Notes: generated by a model from the letters alone, not told the origin. A stretch of 64,000 bases of DNA from Allobosea sp. ASV33 (GCF_016428755.1 NZ_JAELTI010000005.1:58778-122777); one strand, 5' to 3'; shown: positions 36,297 through 45,121, counted from the stretch's first letter. A program made the numbers and translations.

Positions 36297-37670
36297 TCAG
36301 ACGGCGGTCGCGGTTGCGGACAGTGTCGTGGCGAGCGCGCGCCCGAGCTTGCCGACGATCTCGTCGACATGGCCGGCATCGATGATGAAGGGCGGCGCCA
36401 GCAGGACATGGTCGCCGTCGACGCCGTTGGCCGTGCCGCTCGACGGGTAGCAGATCAGTCCGAGCTCCTGCGCGTCCTGCTTGATCCGGGCGGCCAGGTT
36501 CTGCTTCGCCGCGAAGGGGCGCTTGCTGTCGCGGTCGGCGACCAGCTCGATCGACTGGAACAGGCCCCGCCCGCGAATGTCGCCGACATGCGGATGCTGG
36601 CCGAAGGCCTCGTGCAGCCTGTCCGACAGCAGCGCGCCCATGCGCTGGACATTGTCGAGCAGGCCTTCCTCGTCGATCGTGTCGATCACCGCAATCGAGG
36701 CGGCGCAGGCGACGGCATGGCTCATATAGGTATGGCCGTTGGCGAGGAGGCCGGAACCGGCCTCGATCGCTGTGGTGACGCGTTCGCTCGCCATCATCGC
36801 CGCGATCGGCTGATAGCCGGCGCCGAGCCCCTTGGCGATCGTGATGATGTCCGGCCGCACCCCGTCCTGCCCAATGGCAAACCACGCACCGGCGCGCCCC
36901 ATGCCGCACATCACCTCGTCGGCGATGAAGAGCACACCATGCCGGTAGCAGATCTCGCGGATGCGGGCGAAATAGCCGGGAACGGCGGTCACGGTGCCCA
37001 GCGTCGCGCCGACGATCGGCTCGGCGACGAAGGCGGCGACGGTCTCCGGGCCGAGCCGCCGGATCTCGGCATCGAGCTCGTCGGCAACGCGCAGGCCGTA
37101 GGCCTCCAGCGTCTCGTCGTCGCGCCGGTTGCGATAGGCGTAGCAGGGCGCGATCTGCGATGTCTCGATCAGGATCGGCTGATATATCCTGCGCCGGCCA
37201 GGATGGCCGCCGACTGCGAGCGCGCCCAGCGTATTGCCGTGATAGCTCATCCGTCGCGAGATGAAGCGGCAGCGCTGCGGCTGGCCGATCTCGACGAAAT
37301 ATTGCCGGGCGAGCTTCATCGCCGCTTCCATCGCCTCCGAGCCGCTGCCGAGGAAGGCGACGCGCCCCTGGCCGAAGCCCGCCGGAGCGCGGTCGATCAA
37401 CATCTGTGCGAGCGTCTCGCTGGGCCCGCTCGTGAAGAAGGAGGTGTGGGCATATTCGAGTTGGCCGAGCTGCGCGACGATCGCCTCGATCACACGCGGA
37501 TGGGCATGACCGAGGCAGGAAACGGCGGCACCGCCGCTGGCGTCGAGATAGCGTTTGCCGGCAGCGTCGATCAGATGGACGCCCTCGCCCTTCACCGCGA
37601 GCGGCGGCGTGCTGCGAAGGTTGCGGTGGAGCACGGCGGACGGCTTCGGCATGCTGTTCGGCGACGACAC
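36297..37670 (-). CDS. Class III (PLP) aminotransferase
   Basis: A 457-residue omega-aminotransferase: YLDASGGAAVSCLGHAHPRVIEAI, LGSGSEAMEAAMKLARQY, SYHGNTLGALAVGGH, FIADEVMCGMGRAG and TIAKGLGAGYQPIAAMM with the Schiff-base Lys. GTG 37670 is chosen since GCGGAG lies 6 nt before it; the ATG at 37652 is an alternative. It precedes a BKACE gene in the same operon and is divergent from a CoA-transferase gene, with an AT-rich operator region between. A beta-amino or omega-amino acid substrate is likely. Confidence 0.9.
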   Translation of the reverse strand: MSSPNSMPKPSAVLHRNLRSTPPLAVKGEGVHLIDAAGKRYLDASGGAAVSCLGHAHPRVIEAIVAQLGQLEYAHTSFFTSGPSETLAQMLIDRAPAGFGQGRVAFLGSGSEAMEAAMKLARQYFVEIGQPQRCRFISRRMSYHGNTLGALAVGGHPGRRRIYQPILIETSQIAPCYAYRNRRDDETLEAYGLRVADELDAEIRRLGPETVAAFVAEPIVGATLGTVTAVPGYFARIREICYRHGVLFIADEVMCGMGRAGAWFAIGQDGVRPDIITIAKGLGAGYQPIAAMMASERVTTAIEAGSGLLANGHTYMSHAVACAASIAVIDTIDEEGLLDNVQRMGALLSDRLHEAFGQHPHVGDIRGRGLFQSIELVADRDSKRPFAAKQNLAARIKQDAQELGLICYPSSGTANGVDGDHVLLAPPFIIDAGHVDEIVGKLGRALATTLSATATAV

Positions 37671-37696
37671 TGCGCGCTCCGCTTCTGTCACAATTC

Positions 37697-37731
37697 TGTT
37701 GATATACAAAACACAGTTCCATATAACAAAC
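37697..37731. promoter_or_regulatory. Candidate IclR-type site 2 in the divergent promoter region
   Basis: Positions 37697-37711 (TGTTGATATACAAAA) share TATACAAA and flanks with the element at 44407-44421 (10 of 15). An adjacent quasi-palindrome GTTCCATATAACAAAC lies at 37716-37731. The 81-bp region separates the aminotransferase/BKACE operon from the CoA-transferase operon and would control both. Confidence 0.4.
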
Positions 37732-37751
37732 AATAACGGAGTGGCCGACCC

Positions 37752-38945
37752 TTGAGCCTGTCAGCGCAACGCCCCTTTCACAGTATCCGGGTGCTCGACC
37801 TGACCCATGTGCTGGCGGGCCCGTTCTGCGCCTATCAGCTCGCTCTGCTCGGGGCCGACGTGATCAAGATCGAGCCGCCCGGGATGCCGGATACGGCGCG
37901 CGGGCGCGGACCCGACGACGCGCTCAACGCGGCGGGGCTCGGCATCAACTATCTGGTGCAGGGGTCGAACAAGCGCTCTCTCGCCCTCGATCTCGCCACG
38001 GATGAAGGCCGCACGATTCTCCTCGACCTCGCCGAGGACGCCGACGTGCTGGTGGAGAATTACCGTGCCGGCGCGCTTGCGGCTTTGGGACTTGGGGCAG
38101 CGGTTCTGCAGGCCCGCAATCCCCGGCTCGTCTACTGCTCGATCACCGGCTTCGCCCGCGGCCATGAGCGCGAGACGGTGAACGCCTATGACAATGTCAT
38201 CCAGGCAGCGTCGGGCGTGATGGCCCGCACCACCGGGCGCGCGGGTGAGCCGGTGAAATCCGGCGCTTCCTTCATCGACTACGCCACGGGCTATGCCGCT
38301 GCCTTCGCAATCTCGGCCGCGCTCTTCCAGCGGCAGGCCAGCGGCGTCGGGCAGGTCATCGACTGCTCGATGTTCGAGACGGCACTCACCCTGATGTCGC
38401 CGGAGGCCGCTGCCGCTCTCTATGAAGGCCCCGTCCAATCCAGGCCGAAGGAGGCCGGGCTCGGCACCTACGAGACGGCGGACGGCCTGCTGATGCTCGG
38501 CGCCTTCAACACGCGGCAGAATAAGCGATTGTGGGAAGCGCTCGAGCGTCCCGATTTCGCGGCGCTGGATGGCTGGCCTGAACTCTGGGCCTCCGCGCAG
38601 GCCATGCGCGAGGCGCTCGTTCCGATCATGCGCATGCGCACCGGGGCCGAATGGGAAGACTATCTCCACGGCATCGGCATCCCGGCCGAGCGTGTCCGCA
38701 CGCTCGACGAGGCCGTCCACTTGCCGCATCTGGGCGAACGGGGCTTCTTCCACGCTCTGGAGCCGGCCGGGGCCGGAGCCTCCCCGGTCTCGGTCCCGCT
38801 CGCGCCCTTCACCTTTGCCGCCGACGGCCCGACGATCGATCGCCCCCCGCCGCGGCTGGGTGAGCATAGCGCCGAGATCCTCCACGAGATCGGCCGATCG
38901 CCGGATGAGATCGCAGCCCTGAAGCAACGGGGTGTCATCGCATGA
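37752..38945 (+). CDS. CaiB/BaiF-type (family III) CoA-transferase
   Basis: A 397-residue protein: IRVLDLTHVLAGPFCAYQLALLGADVIKIEPP, NKRSLALDLATDEGR, LVENYRAGALAALGLG, YCSITGFARG and SGASFIDYATG with the catalytic Asp176. It moves CoA between acids. The start is a TTG at 37752 with GGAG about 10 nt before. First gene of a tightly packed seven-gene operon; its stop overlaps the next start (ATGA). It may activate the acid made by later enzymes, or pair with BKACE chemistry on the other strand. Confidence 0.9.
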   Translation: MSLSAQRPFHSIRVLDLTHVLAGPFCAYQLALLGADVIKIEPPGMPDTARGRGPDDALNAAGLGINYLVQGSNKRSLALDLATDEGRTILLDLAEDADVLVENYRAGALAALGLGAAVLQARNPRLVYCSITGFARGHERETVNAYDNVIQAASGVMARTTGRAGEPVKSGASFIDYATGYAAAFAISAALFQRQASGVGQVIDCSMFETALTLMSPEAAAALYEGPVQSRPKEAGLGTYETADGLLMLGAFNTRQNKRLWEALERPDFAALDGWPELWASAQAMREALVPIMRMRTGAEWEDYLHGIGIPAERVRTLDEAVHLPHLGERGFFHALEPAGAGASPVSVPLAPFTFAADGPTIDRPPPRLGEHSAEILHEIGRSPDEIAALKQRGVIA

Positions 38946-39865
38946 TCGGCCCCTTCCCCCGCCACGAGGCCGAGCTGTTCACGCGCCTGCCCGAGGCGTT
39001 GCACTGGACGGGCGAGCCGACCGACTGGGTGCGCACGACACGGCCGGGCCAGCGGCTGCATTCCTTCCTCGAGGGCCCCTGCTTCGACGCAGAGGGCCAT
39101 CTCTGGCTGGCGGACGTGCCCTATGGCCGGCTGTTTCGGATCGCGCCGGACGGAAGCTGGCAGCTTGCCTTCGAATATGACGGCGAGCCGCACAGCCTGC
39201 GCCCGCGCGGCGACGCCACCTGGCTCATCGTCGATTACCGTCATGGGCTGCTCGCCTGCGATCCCGCAACGCAGAAACTGACCACGCTGTGCGGACGTGT
39301 GAACACGGAGCCGTTCCGGGGCTTGAGCGACCTTGCCCTCGCGCCCAATGGCGATGTCTGGTTCACCGATTCCGGCCGTTCCAGCCTCTCGGACCCGACC
39401 GGCCGGGTCTATCGCTTGCGGCAGGGCGAGACGAAGCCGGACCTGATCCTGGCGAACGTGCCCTATCCCAACGGCATCGCGCTCTCGCCGGACGGCAAGC
39501 TCGTCTATCTCGCCGCCACCCGCGCCAACGCGGTCTGGCGCTTCCTGGCCGAGGCGCCCGATCCGGCCTGGCCGATGGTCGGCACCTTCCTCCAGCTCTC
39601 CGGCGGCCTCGGCCCCGATGGGCTCGCCGTCGATGCTTCAGGCCGGCTCGCCATCGCGCAAGCCCAGGCGGGGCGGCTCTATCTCGTCGATGCGCTCGGC
39701 GATCCCCTCGCTGTGGTCCACACGCCGGGCGGGCTCTGGACCACGTCTTGCGCCTTCTCGCCCGACCAGTCGACGCTGTTCATCGTCGAGGCCCAGACCG
39801 GCAGCGTCTTCCGCATTTCCATGGCCCGGTTGCTCGCCGCCTGCCCTTCAGGATCATCCTCATGA
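38942..39865 (+). CDS. SMP-30/gluconolactonase-like beta-propeller hydrolase
   Basis: A 307-residue six-bladed propeller of the SGL family: LEGPCFDAEGHLWLADVPYGRLFRIAPDG (Glu metal ligand), GLSDLALAPNGDVWFTDSG and NGIALSPDGKLVYLAAT (Asn ligands), GPDGLAVDASGRLAIAQAQAGRL (Asp). No signal peptide seen. The family hydrolyses lactones. Start and stop overlap with both neighbours (ATGA), so it is embedded in the operon, suggesting a lactone intermediate in the pathway. Confidence 0.9.
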   Translation: MIGPFPRHEAELFTRLPEALHWTGEPTDWVRTTRPGQRLHSFLEGPCFDAEGHLWLADVPYGRLFRIAPDGSWQLAFEYDGEPHSLRPRGDATWLIVDYRHGLLACDPATQKLTTLCGRVNTEPFRGLSDLALAPNGDVWFTDSGRSSLSDPTGRVYRLRQGETKPDLILANVPYPNGIALSPDGKLVYLAATRANAVWRFLAEAPDPAWPMVGTFLQLSGGLGPDGLAVDASGRLAIAQAQAGRLYLVDALGDPLAVVHTPGGLWTTSCAFSPDQSTLFIVEAQTGSVFRISMARLLAACPSGSSS

Positions 39866-40773
39866 CGCTGCTGACGAAGGACACGCTCAAGGGTTTCGTG
39901 CCGGCCATCGTCACGCCCTTCGACGCGCGCGGCGCGATCATGGAGGATGCCTTCGCCGATCTGGTCGAGCATCTCATCGGCATCGGCGCGCAGGGCATCT
40001 GCGTCGCGGGCGACAACGGCGAGAGCTGGGCGCTGGACCGCGACGAGCGCGCGCGCCTGACCCGGATCGCCGTCGATCGCAGCGCCGGGCGGGTGCCGGT
40101 GATGATGGGCTGCACCGCGCCGGGCTCGAAACAGACGATCCAGTATGCCCAGGCCGCGCGCGATTCCGGCGCCGCCGGCATCCTCGTCATGCCGCAGACC
40201 TATGTGATGAAAGCGACGCGCGAGGAATTGCTGCGCCGCTTCGAACTGCTGGGACAAGCGGTCGACATGCCGATCGTGCTCTACAATTCGCCGCGCCGCG
40301 CCGTGATCGAGCTCTCGATCGACGATGTCGCGGCGATCGCGGACGTCGCCCCGGTCGTCGGCATCAAGGAATCCAATCGCGACATCGGCCATCTGACGCG
40401 GCTACTGCGTCGCATGGGCGACAGGATCGCGGTGATGGTGGGTCCGGCCTATTACATCCTCGCCGGCAGCGCGCTCGGCGCCGCCGGTTTCATCGCGACC
40501 GGCCCGGAGCTTCTCGGCAAGACGGCCGGGCAGTTGATGGAAATCGGCCGCAAAGCGCCGGATGCCGCCTATGTCGATGCGCATCAAAAGCTCACCATCG
40601 TCTACGAGACGCTGATGTCGCTGGGCACCTGGCCCTCCTCCTTCAAGGCGGCGCTGAACCTGCAAGGGCTGCCGGCCGGCGTGCCGCGCGACCCGCTGCT
40701 GCCGCTCGCCGGGCCGGCGCTCGACAAGCTGCGCGCGACGCTCGACGAGCTCGGCCTCCTGCCCGGCCGGTGA
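39862..40773 (+). CDS. DHDPS/N-acetylneuraminate-lyase family aldolase or dehydratase
   Basis: A 303-residue class I TIM-barrel enzyme. It has FVPAIVTPFDARG, GDNGESWAL (in place of the GTTGE motif), VPVMMGCT, IVLYNSPRR (catalytic Tyr) and VVGIKESNRD (Schiff-base Lys). Family members include pyrroline-4-hydroxy-2-carboxylate deaminase and ketodeoxysugar dehydratases. The next three genes encode a heterotrimeric flavoenzyme like the hydroxyproline dehydrogenase LhpBEF, whose partner LhpC is of this family, so a cyclic imine or keto-acid substrate is plausible. True lysine-biosynthetic DHDPS is unlikely given the context. Confidence 0.88.
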   Translation: MTLLTKDTLKGFVPAIVTPFDARGAIMEDAFADLVEHLIGIGAQGICVAGDNGESWALDRDERARLTRIAVDRSAGRVPVMMGCTAPGSKQTIQYAQAARDSGAAGILVMPQTYVMKATREELLRRFELLGQAVDMPIVLYNSPRRAVIELSIDDVAAIADVAPVVGIKESNRDIGHLTRLLRRMGDRIAVMVGPAYYILAGSALGAAGFIATGPELLGKTAGQLMEIGRKAPDAAYVDAHQKLTIVYETLMSLGTWPSSFKAALNLQGLPAGVPRDPLLPLAGPALDKLRATLDELGLLPGR

Positions 40774-40774
40774 G

Positions 40775-41059
40775 ATGAGCGGCGACCTGCATATAGGCGC
40801 CGCAGGCGTCTGGAGGCGGAAGGTCAGCTTCAGCTTCGACGGCGAGCAGCTGAACGCCTATGAAGGCGAGACGCTGGCCGCCGCGCTCTATGCGCAGGGA
40901 CGGCGTACGCTGCGGATCAGTCGCGACGATGACGGCCCGCGCGGAGCCTTCTGCTTCATGGGCATCTGCCAGGAATGCGTCGTGCTGATCGACGGCCGGC
41001 AGACGGAGGCCTGCCGCACGCCCGTCCGCGAGGGCCTCGTCGCCGAGAGGCTGCGATGA
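40775..41059 (+). CDS. Small [2Fe-2S] subunit of HcnABC/LhpBEF-type dehydrogenase
   Basis: A 94-residue ferredoxin-like protein (Fer2_4): VSFSFDGEQLNAYEGETLAAALYAQG, then Cys60-x4-Cys65-x2-Cys68-x11-Cys80. It matches the alpha subunit of hydrogen cyanide synthase-like, opine oxidase-like and hydroxyproline dehydrogenase-like complexes. The gene overlaps the next flavoprotein gene (ATGA), so stoichiometric synthesis is expected. Confidence 0.9.
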   Translation: MSGDLHIGAAGVWRRKVSFSFDGEQLNAYEGETLAAALYAQGRRTLRISRDDDGPRGAFCFMGICQECVVLIDGRQTEACRTPVREGLVAERLR

Positions 41060-42477
41060 CCGCTCCGCTCGATCTCATCGTGCTGGGGGCAGGCCCCGCC
41101 GGAGCCGCGGCAGCGCTCAAGGCGCGCGCGCTCGGCCTGTCCGTCGCGCTGATCGACGAAGCCCCGGAGCCGGGCGGACAGGTCTATCGCGCGCCGTCTG
41201 CCGGATTGGTGGGAGCCCCGGCCGAGGCCGATCGAGTGAAGGGCGACGAACTCCGTGCGAGGCTCAAGGCCAGCGGCGCGAGCCTTCACCTGAACCAGCG
41301 CGTCTGGTCGCTGACGGCCGGCTTCTCCGTCATCGCAATCGGCCCCGATGGGCCGCTGACCTTGGAAGCGCCCAATCTGATCGTGGCCCCTGGCGCAGTG
41401 GAACGGCCTATCCCGGTTTCCGGCTGGACGCTGCCTGGTGTGATCGGGCTCGCGGGTGCGACCGTCCTGCTCAAGTCGCATGGCGTCCTGCCGGGGCGGC
41501 GCGTCGTGGTCGCGGGCTCGGGACCGTTGCTGCTGCTCGTCGCCAGCAAGATCGTCGCGGCGGGCGGCGAGGTCGCGGCGGTGGTCGATGCCGCTCCACG
41601 CGCGAGCTGGTTCGGCCGGCTCGGCGCCATGGCAGCGCGGCCGGACCTGATGGCGAAGGGCGGGCGCTGGCTGCTCCAGCTCCTGAAAGCGCGGGTCCCG
41701 CTGCATTCCGGCGCGGCCATTCGCGCGATCCATGGCAGGGATGGCGTCGCCTCGGTCGAGATCGGCCCGGTCGACGCCCATTGGCGGCCGACGCCCGGCC
41801 CAGCCCGGGCGATCGAGGCGGATGCCGTCTGCCTCGGCTTCGGCCTGTTGCCTTCGACGGAGATCACGCGGCTGCTCGGCGCACGGCATCGCTACGAGCC
41901 GGAGCTGGGAGGCTGGCTTCCGGAAGTCGGCGCTTCGCTTGAAACCTCCGTACCGGGGCTGTTCGTCGCCGGCGATGGCGGCGGCGTTCGCGGGGCCGAT
42001 GCAGCGCCGCTCTCGGGGGAACTGGCAGCCATCGGCGTCGCGCGGCGGCTCGGACACAGCGGCGATCTTGAGCAGCAAGCCATCGCAGTGACGGCACGCT
42101 GGCGCCGATCGGCACGGTTCGGCGCGGCCATGTCGGCGCTTGCCATGCCGCCGCCGGGCGCCGTGGCCATGATCGGCGCGCAGACCACCGTCTGTCGCTG
42201 CGAAGGTCTGACCCGCGCAACCCTCGATACAGCGATCGCCGCGGGTGCATGGACTCTCGCAGACCTCAAGGCGGCGACGCGCTGCGGCATGGGCCCCTGC
42301 GGCGGCCGTGTCTGCGGCGAGGCGGCGGCGATGCTGATCGAAGCCGCCACCGGCTTGAGCCGCGAGGCGATCGGCCAGCCCAGCGCACGGCCTCCCCTGC
42401 GCCCGGTCCCGCTCGCTGCCATCGCGGGCGATTTCGCCTATGACGACCTGCCGATTCCAGCGCCGGCTCCGCTATGA
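41056..42477 (+). CDS. FAD/NAD(P) oxidoreductase subunit, HcnB/OoxA/LhpE-like
   Basis: A 473-residue flavoprotein. Rossmann motif LIVLGAGPAGAAAALKARALG at the N-terminus, GAVERPIPVSGWTLPGV, a second nucleotide fold, and a C-terminal BFD-like 2Fe-2S segment TVCRCEGLTR...TRCGMGPCGGRVC with four cysteines. This is the middle subunit of the three-part dehydrogenase; ATG 41056 overlaps the small-subunit stop. It likely relays electrons from the catalytic subunit to the small Fe-S subunit and the respiratory chain. Confidence 0.9.
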   Translation: MTAPLDLIVLGAGPAGAAAALKARALGLSVALIDEAPEPGGQVYRAPSAGLVGAPAEADRVKGDELRARLKASGASLHLNQRVWSLTAGFSVIAIGPDGPLTLEAPNLIVAPGAVERPIPVSGWTLPGVIGLAGATVLLKSHGVLPGRRVVVAGSGPLLLLVASKIVAAGGEVAAVVDAAPRASWFGRLGAMAARPDLMAKGGRWLLQLLKARVPLHSGAAIRAIHGRDGVASVEIGPVDAHWRPTPGPARAIEADAVCLGFGLLPSTEITRLLGARHRYEPELGGWLPEVGASLETSVPGLFVAGDGGGVRGADAAPLSGELAAIGVARRLGHSGDLEQQAIAVTARWRRSARFGAAMSALAMPPPGAVAMIGAQTTVCRCEGLTRATLDTAIAAGAWTLADLKAATRCGMGPCGGRVCGEAAAMLIEAATGLSREAIGQPSARPPLRPVPLAAIAGDFAYDDLPIPAPAPL

Positions 42478-43580
42478 GCGAAACCTACGATCTCGCGGTG
42501 ATCGGCGGCGGCATCCTGGGCAGCGCCGCCGCCTGCCGCGCCGCCGCAGGCGGCATGCGGGTGATCGTCATCGAGCAGCAGACGATCGGCAGCGGGGCCT
42601 CCAGCGTCAATGCGGGCACGCTCTCGCTCCAGATCAAGCGCGTCAAGCTGATGCCCTATGCGCTCAAGGGGCACGAACTCTGGGAACAGGCCGGCGCGCG
42701 CGTCGGCTTCCACAAGACCGGCGGCGTCACGCTGGCCTTCAACCAGCGCGAGGCCGAGCTCCTTCATGAGCGCATGGCGCTGAAGCGCGAGGCCGGCGCA
42801 CCGATCGAATTGATCTCGCCAGCGCGCGTCGCCGAGCTCGAGCCCAACCTGTCGCGCAAGGTCGTCGCAGCGAGCTGGTGCGCCGAGGACGGCTACGCCA
42901 ATGCCAGCCTGACCGGCGCCTATTATCGTGCGCTGCTGGAGGCCGCGGGTGTCGCGATCCGCGAGCACACCCCGGTCACCGCCATCGACCGCAGCGGCGG
43001 CGCCTTCGCGCTCGCGACGCCCACCGGCCCGATCCGCGCCACACGGCTGCTCCTGGCCTGCGGCGCCTGGCTGAAGAGCCCAAGCGCCATGATCGGACTC
43101 GACCTGCCCGTGCGGGCGCGGGTCAACACCGTGTCCGTCACCGAACGCGGGCCGGCGCTGGTCGGCACCGTGATCGGCCACGCGACCGGCCTGCTGACGC
43201 TGAAGCAGAAGCCGAACGGCAGCGTCCTGATCGGCGGCGGGTGGCAAGGCACCGGCTCGCCGGAACAGGGGCGCGGCGCGGTCGATCCGGAGACGCTGCT
43301 GCCGAACCTGCGTCTGGCGATGTTCGCAGTGCCGGGCCTCGACCGCTTCCGGGTGGTGCGCTCCTGGACCGGATTCGAGGCCAATGTGCCGGATTTCTAT
43401 CCGCTCGCCGGCGCGGCGCCCGGCGTCGAGAATGCCTTCCTGCTCGGCTGCGTCCGCGGCGGCTACACCATCGGCCCCTATATTGGCGCGCTGATGGGCG
43501 ACCTCATCCTCGGCCGGCAGCCGGAGCTGCCGCTCTTCGACCCCGGACGCTTCTCAACTTCAGCCGCAGCGGCGGCCTGA
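42474..43580 (+). CDS. FAD amino-acid dehydrogenase subunit, HcnC/OoxB/LhpB-like
   Basis: A 368-residue DAO-family flavoprotein: DLAVIGGGILGSAAACRAAAGG, EQQTIGSGASSVNAGTLSLQIKRVKLMPYALKG, ISPARVAELEPNL, VRSWTGFEANVPDFYPLAG and LLGCVRGGYTIGPYIGALMGD. It is the expected catalytic subunit of a heterotrimeric amine dehydrogenase oxidising a D-amino acid, opine or hydroxyproline-type substrate. ATGA overlap with the previous gene. The specific substrate is unassigned. Confidence 0.9.
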   Translation: MSETYDLAVIGGGILGSAAACRAAAGGMRVIVIEQQTIGSGASSVNAGTLSLQIKRVKLMPYALKGHELWEQAGARVGFHKTGGVTLAFNQREAELLHERMALKREAGAPIELISPARVAELEPNLSRKVVAASWCAEDGYANASLTGAYYRALLEAAGVAIREHTPVTAIDRSGGAFALATPTGPIRATRLLLACGAWLKSPSAMIGLDLPVRARVNTVSVTERGPALVGTVIGHATGLLTLKQKPNGSVLIGGGWQGTGSPEQGRGAVDPETLLPNLRLAMFAVPGLDRFRVVRSWTGFEANVPDFYPLAGAAPGVENAFLLGCVRGGYTIGPYIGALMGDLILGRQPELPLFDPGRFSTSAAAAA

Positions 43581-43600
43581 TCGCACAGGTGACTTCCTCG

Positions 43601-44377
43601 ATGGCCACGGATCTCAATCGTCTCGACGGGCGCGTCGCGATCGTCACCGGCGGGGGCACCGGCATCGGCAAGGCAATCGCCGAGGCCTTCGCCCAGGCCG
43701 GCGCCCATGTCGTGGTCTCCGGGCGCACCCGCGAGACGATCGCGCCCGTCGCCGACGCGATCGGCGGTACCGCCGTGCTCTGCGACGTCAGGAAACTCGA
43801 CGAGGTCGAGGCGATGTTCGCGCAAGCGCTGGCGATCACCGGCAAGGTCGACGTTCTCGTCAACAATGCCGGACAGAGCGGGCCGATCGGCAATATCGCC
43901 GATGTCGATCTCGATGCCTGGCGCGGGTGCATCGAGATCAACCTGTTCGGCACGGTGAACTGCCTGCGGGTCGCGAGCCGCATCATGAGCGCGCAGGGCT
44001 CTGGCTCGATCATCAACATGTCGTCGCTGATGGGCCTCAAGGGCTATCCGATGCGCAGCGCCTATTGCGCCACCAAATTCGCGGTGATCGGCCTGACCGA
44101 GACAGTCGCGCGCGAAGTCGGGCCGGCCGGCGTGCGTGTCAACGCGCTCTGCCCGGGCGCGGTCTCCGGCGAATTGATGGACCGGGTCGTCGCCCGCAGG
44201 GCCGCCGCCGAGGGGCGCGATCCCGCGGAGATCATCAAGCAGAACTACACGGATGTGGCCGCCTTGCGCCGCTGGGTGACGCCCGAAGAGGTCGCGGCCA
44301 CCGCGCTGTTCCTGGCCTCCGACGCCTCCTCGTCCCTAACCGGGGAACGCATCAAGACCGATGCCGGACGCTTCTGA
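43601..44377 (+). CDS. Short-chain dehydrogenase/reductase
   Basis: A 258-residue classical SDR: IVTGGGTGIGKAIAEAFA, NNAGQSG, SSLMGLKGYPMRSAYCATKFAVIGL (Ser-Tyr-Lys), and a C-terminal typical of FabG-like enzymes. ATG 43601 is 20 nt after the flavoenzyme gene; a GTG at 43589 is possible. Last gene of the seven-gene operon; it probably oxidises or reduces an intermediate. Specific substrate unknown. Confidence 0.88.
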   Translation: MATDLNRLDGRVAIVTGGGTGIGKAIAEAFAQAGAHVVVSGRTRETIAPVADAIGGTAVLCDVRKLDEVEAMFAQALAITGKVDVLVNNAGQSGPIGNIADVDLDAWRGCIEINLFGTVNCLRVASRIMSAQGSGSIINMSSLMGLKGYPMRSAYCATKFAVIGLTETVAREVGPAGVRVNALCPGAVSGELMDRVVARRAAAEGRDPAEIIKQNYTDVAALRRWVTPEEVAATALFLASDASSSLTGERIKTDAGRF

Positions 44378-44406
44378 CGACGCCGCGGTGAATTGATTGA
44401 AACAGA

Positions 44407-44421
44407 GTTTTTTATACAAAC
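44407..44421. promoter_or_regulatory. Candidate IclR-type site 3 upstream of the intradiol dioxygenase genes
   Basis: GTTTTTTATACAAAC, quasi-palindromic (GTTT/AAAC ends), 51 nt before the alpha-subunit ATG. It shares 11 of 15 positions with the element before iclR and TATACAAA with the divergent promoter at 37.7 kb. It suggests the dioxygenase pair is a separate transcript in the same regulon. Confidence 0.45.
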
Positions 44422-44472
44422 AAAACGAACGGGGAGCGAAGCGATGAGCAGATGGTTCGGGGAGGCCGCGCG

Positions 44473-45102
44473 ATGAGCGATGCGTCCGGTATCACCAACC
44501 GGCTGGCTCCTCTCGCCGAGGATACGGTCGGCCCCTACTATCCCTATTCCTTTATCGACGGTGATCGCAGCGACCTGACTCGACTGCATTACGGGCTCAG
44601 CGTCGGCCCCAAGGGACAGAAGATCATCCTGCGCGGGCGGCTGCTGGACAGCGACGGTGCCCCCGTCGACGACGCGCTGATCGAGTTCTGGCAGGCCAAT
44701 GCTGCCGGCATCCTGCGGACCCCGGCCAGCGACGGCCATCCTGGGCTCGATCCGTTCTTCGACGGATTCGGCCGCCTGATCACCACCGCCGAGCCCTTCG
44801 ACTTCAGGACGGTCAAGCCGGGTGCGATCCCGGCCGGGAACGGCATGGCGTCACGGGCACCGCACGTCACGCTGACGATCTTCTCCGACGGGATCACGCG
44901 GCTGGTCACGCAGGTCTTCTTCGACGACGAGGCCGAGGCGAATGCGAGCGATCCGCTGCTGACGAGCCTGCCACCCGAACTGCGCGAGCGGCTGGTCGCG
45001 AAGCGGACCGGACCATCGAACGACGGCTTCACGGTCTACGAGATCGCGATCGTCATGCGCGGTCCGGGCGAGACGCCCTTCTTCGACGATCTTTCCAGCT
45101 GA
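44473..45102 (+). CDS. Intradiol ring-cleavage dioxygenase, protocatechuate 3,4-dioxygenase alpha-like
   Basis: A 209-residue subunit with TVGPYYPYSF, LRGRLLDSDGAPVDDALIEFWQANAAG, FDGFGRLITTAEPFDFRTVKPG, APHVTLTIFSDGITRLVTQVFFDDEAEANASDPLL, very like PcaG. Alpha subunits lack the metal-binding tyrosines and histidines, as here. ATG 44473 follows GGGGAGG; a 10-codon ORF (44443-44475) overlaps the start. Order alpha then beta is the reverse of the usual pcaHG, and no other pca genes are present, so the substrate may not be protocatechuate. Confidence 0.85.
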   Translation: MSDASGITNRLAPLAEDTVGPYYPYSFIDGDRSDLTRLHYGLSVGPKGQKIILRGRLLDSDGAPVDDALIEFWQANAAGILRTPASDGHPGLDPFFDGFGRLITTAEPFDFRTVKPGAIPAGNGMASRAPHVTLTIFSDGITRLVTQVFFDDEAEANASDPLLTSLPPELRERLVAKRTGPSNDGFTVYEIAIVMRGPGETPFFDDLSS

Positions 45103-45121
45103 CGATGGGCGGAGGATGGCC

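Noticed and set aside
35565..37736. A 723-codon open frame on the plus strand
   Set aside because: It is antisense to the aminotransferase and BKACE genes, both of which have clear catalytic motifs.
39862..40773. Lysine-biosynthetic DHDPS (dapA)
   Set aside because: The GTTGE motif is changed to GDNGE and the gene overlaps an SMP-30 gene and adjoins a three-subunit dehydrogenase, so a catabolic family member is more likely.
44443..44475. A 10-codon ORF (MSRWFGEAAR) with a good ribosome site before the dioxygenase alpha gene
   Set aside because: It could be a leader peptide, but it has no regulatory codon run or attenuator hairpin; more likely chance, though its stop overlaps the gene start.
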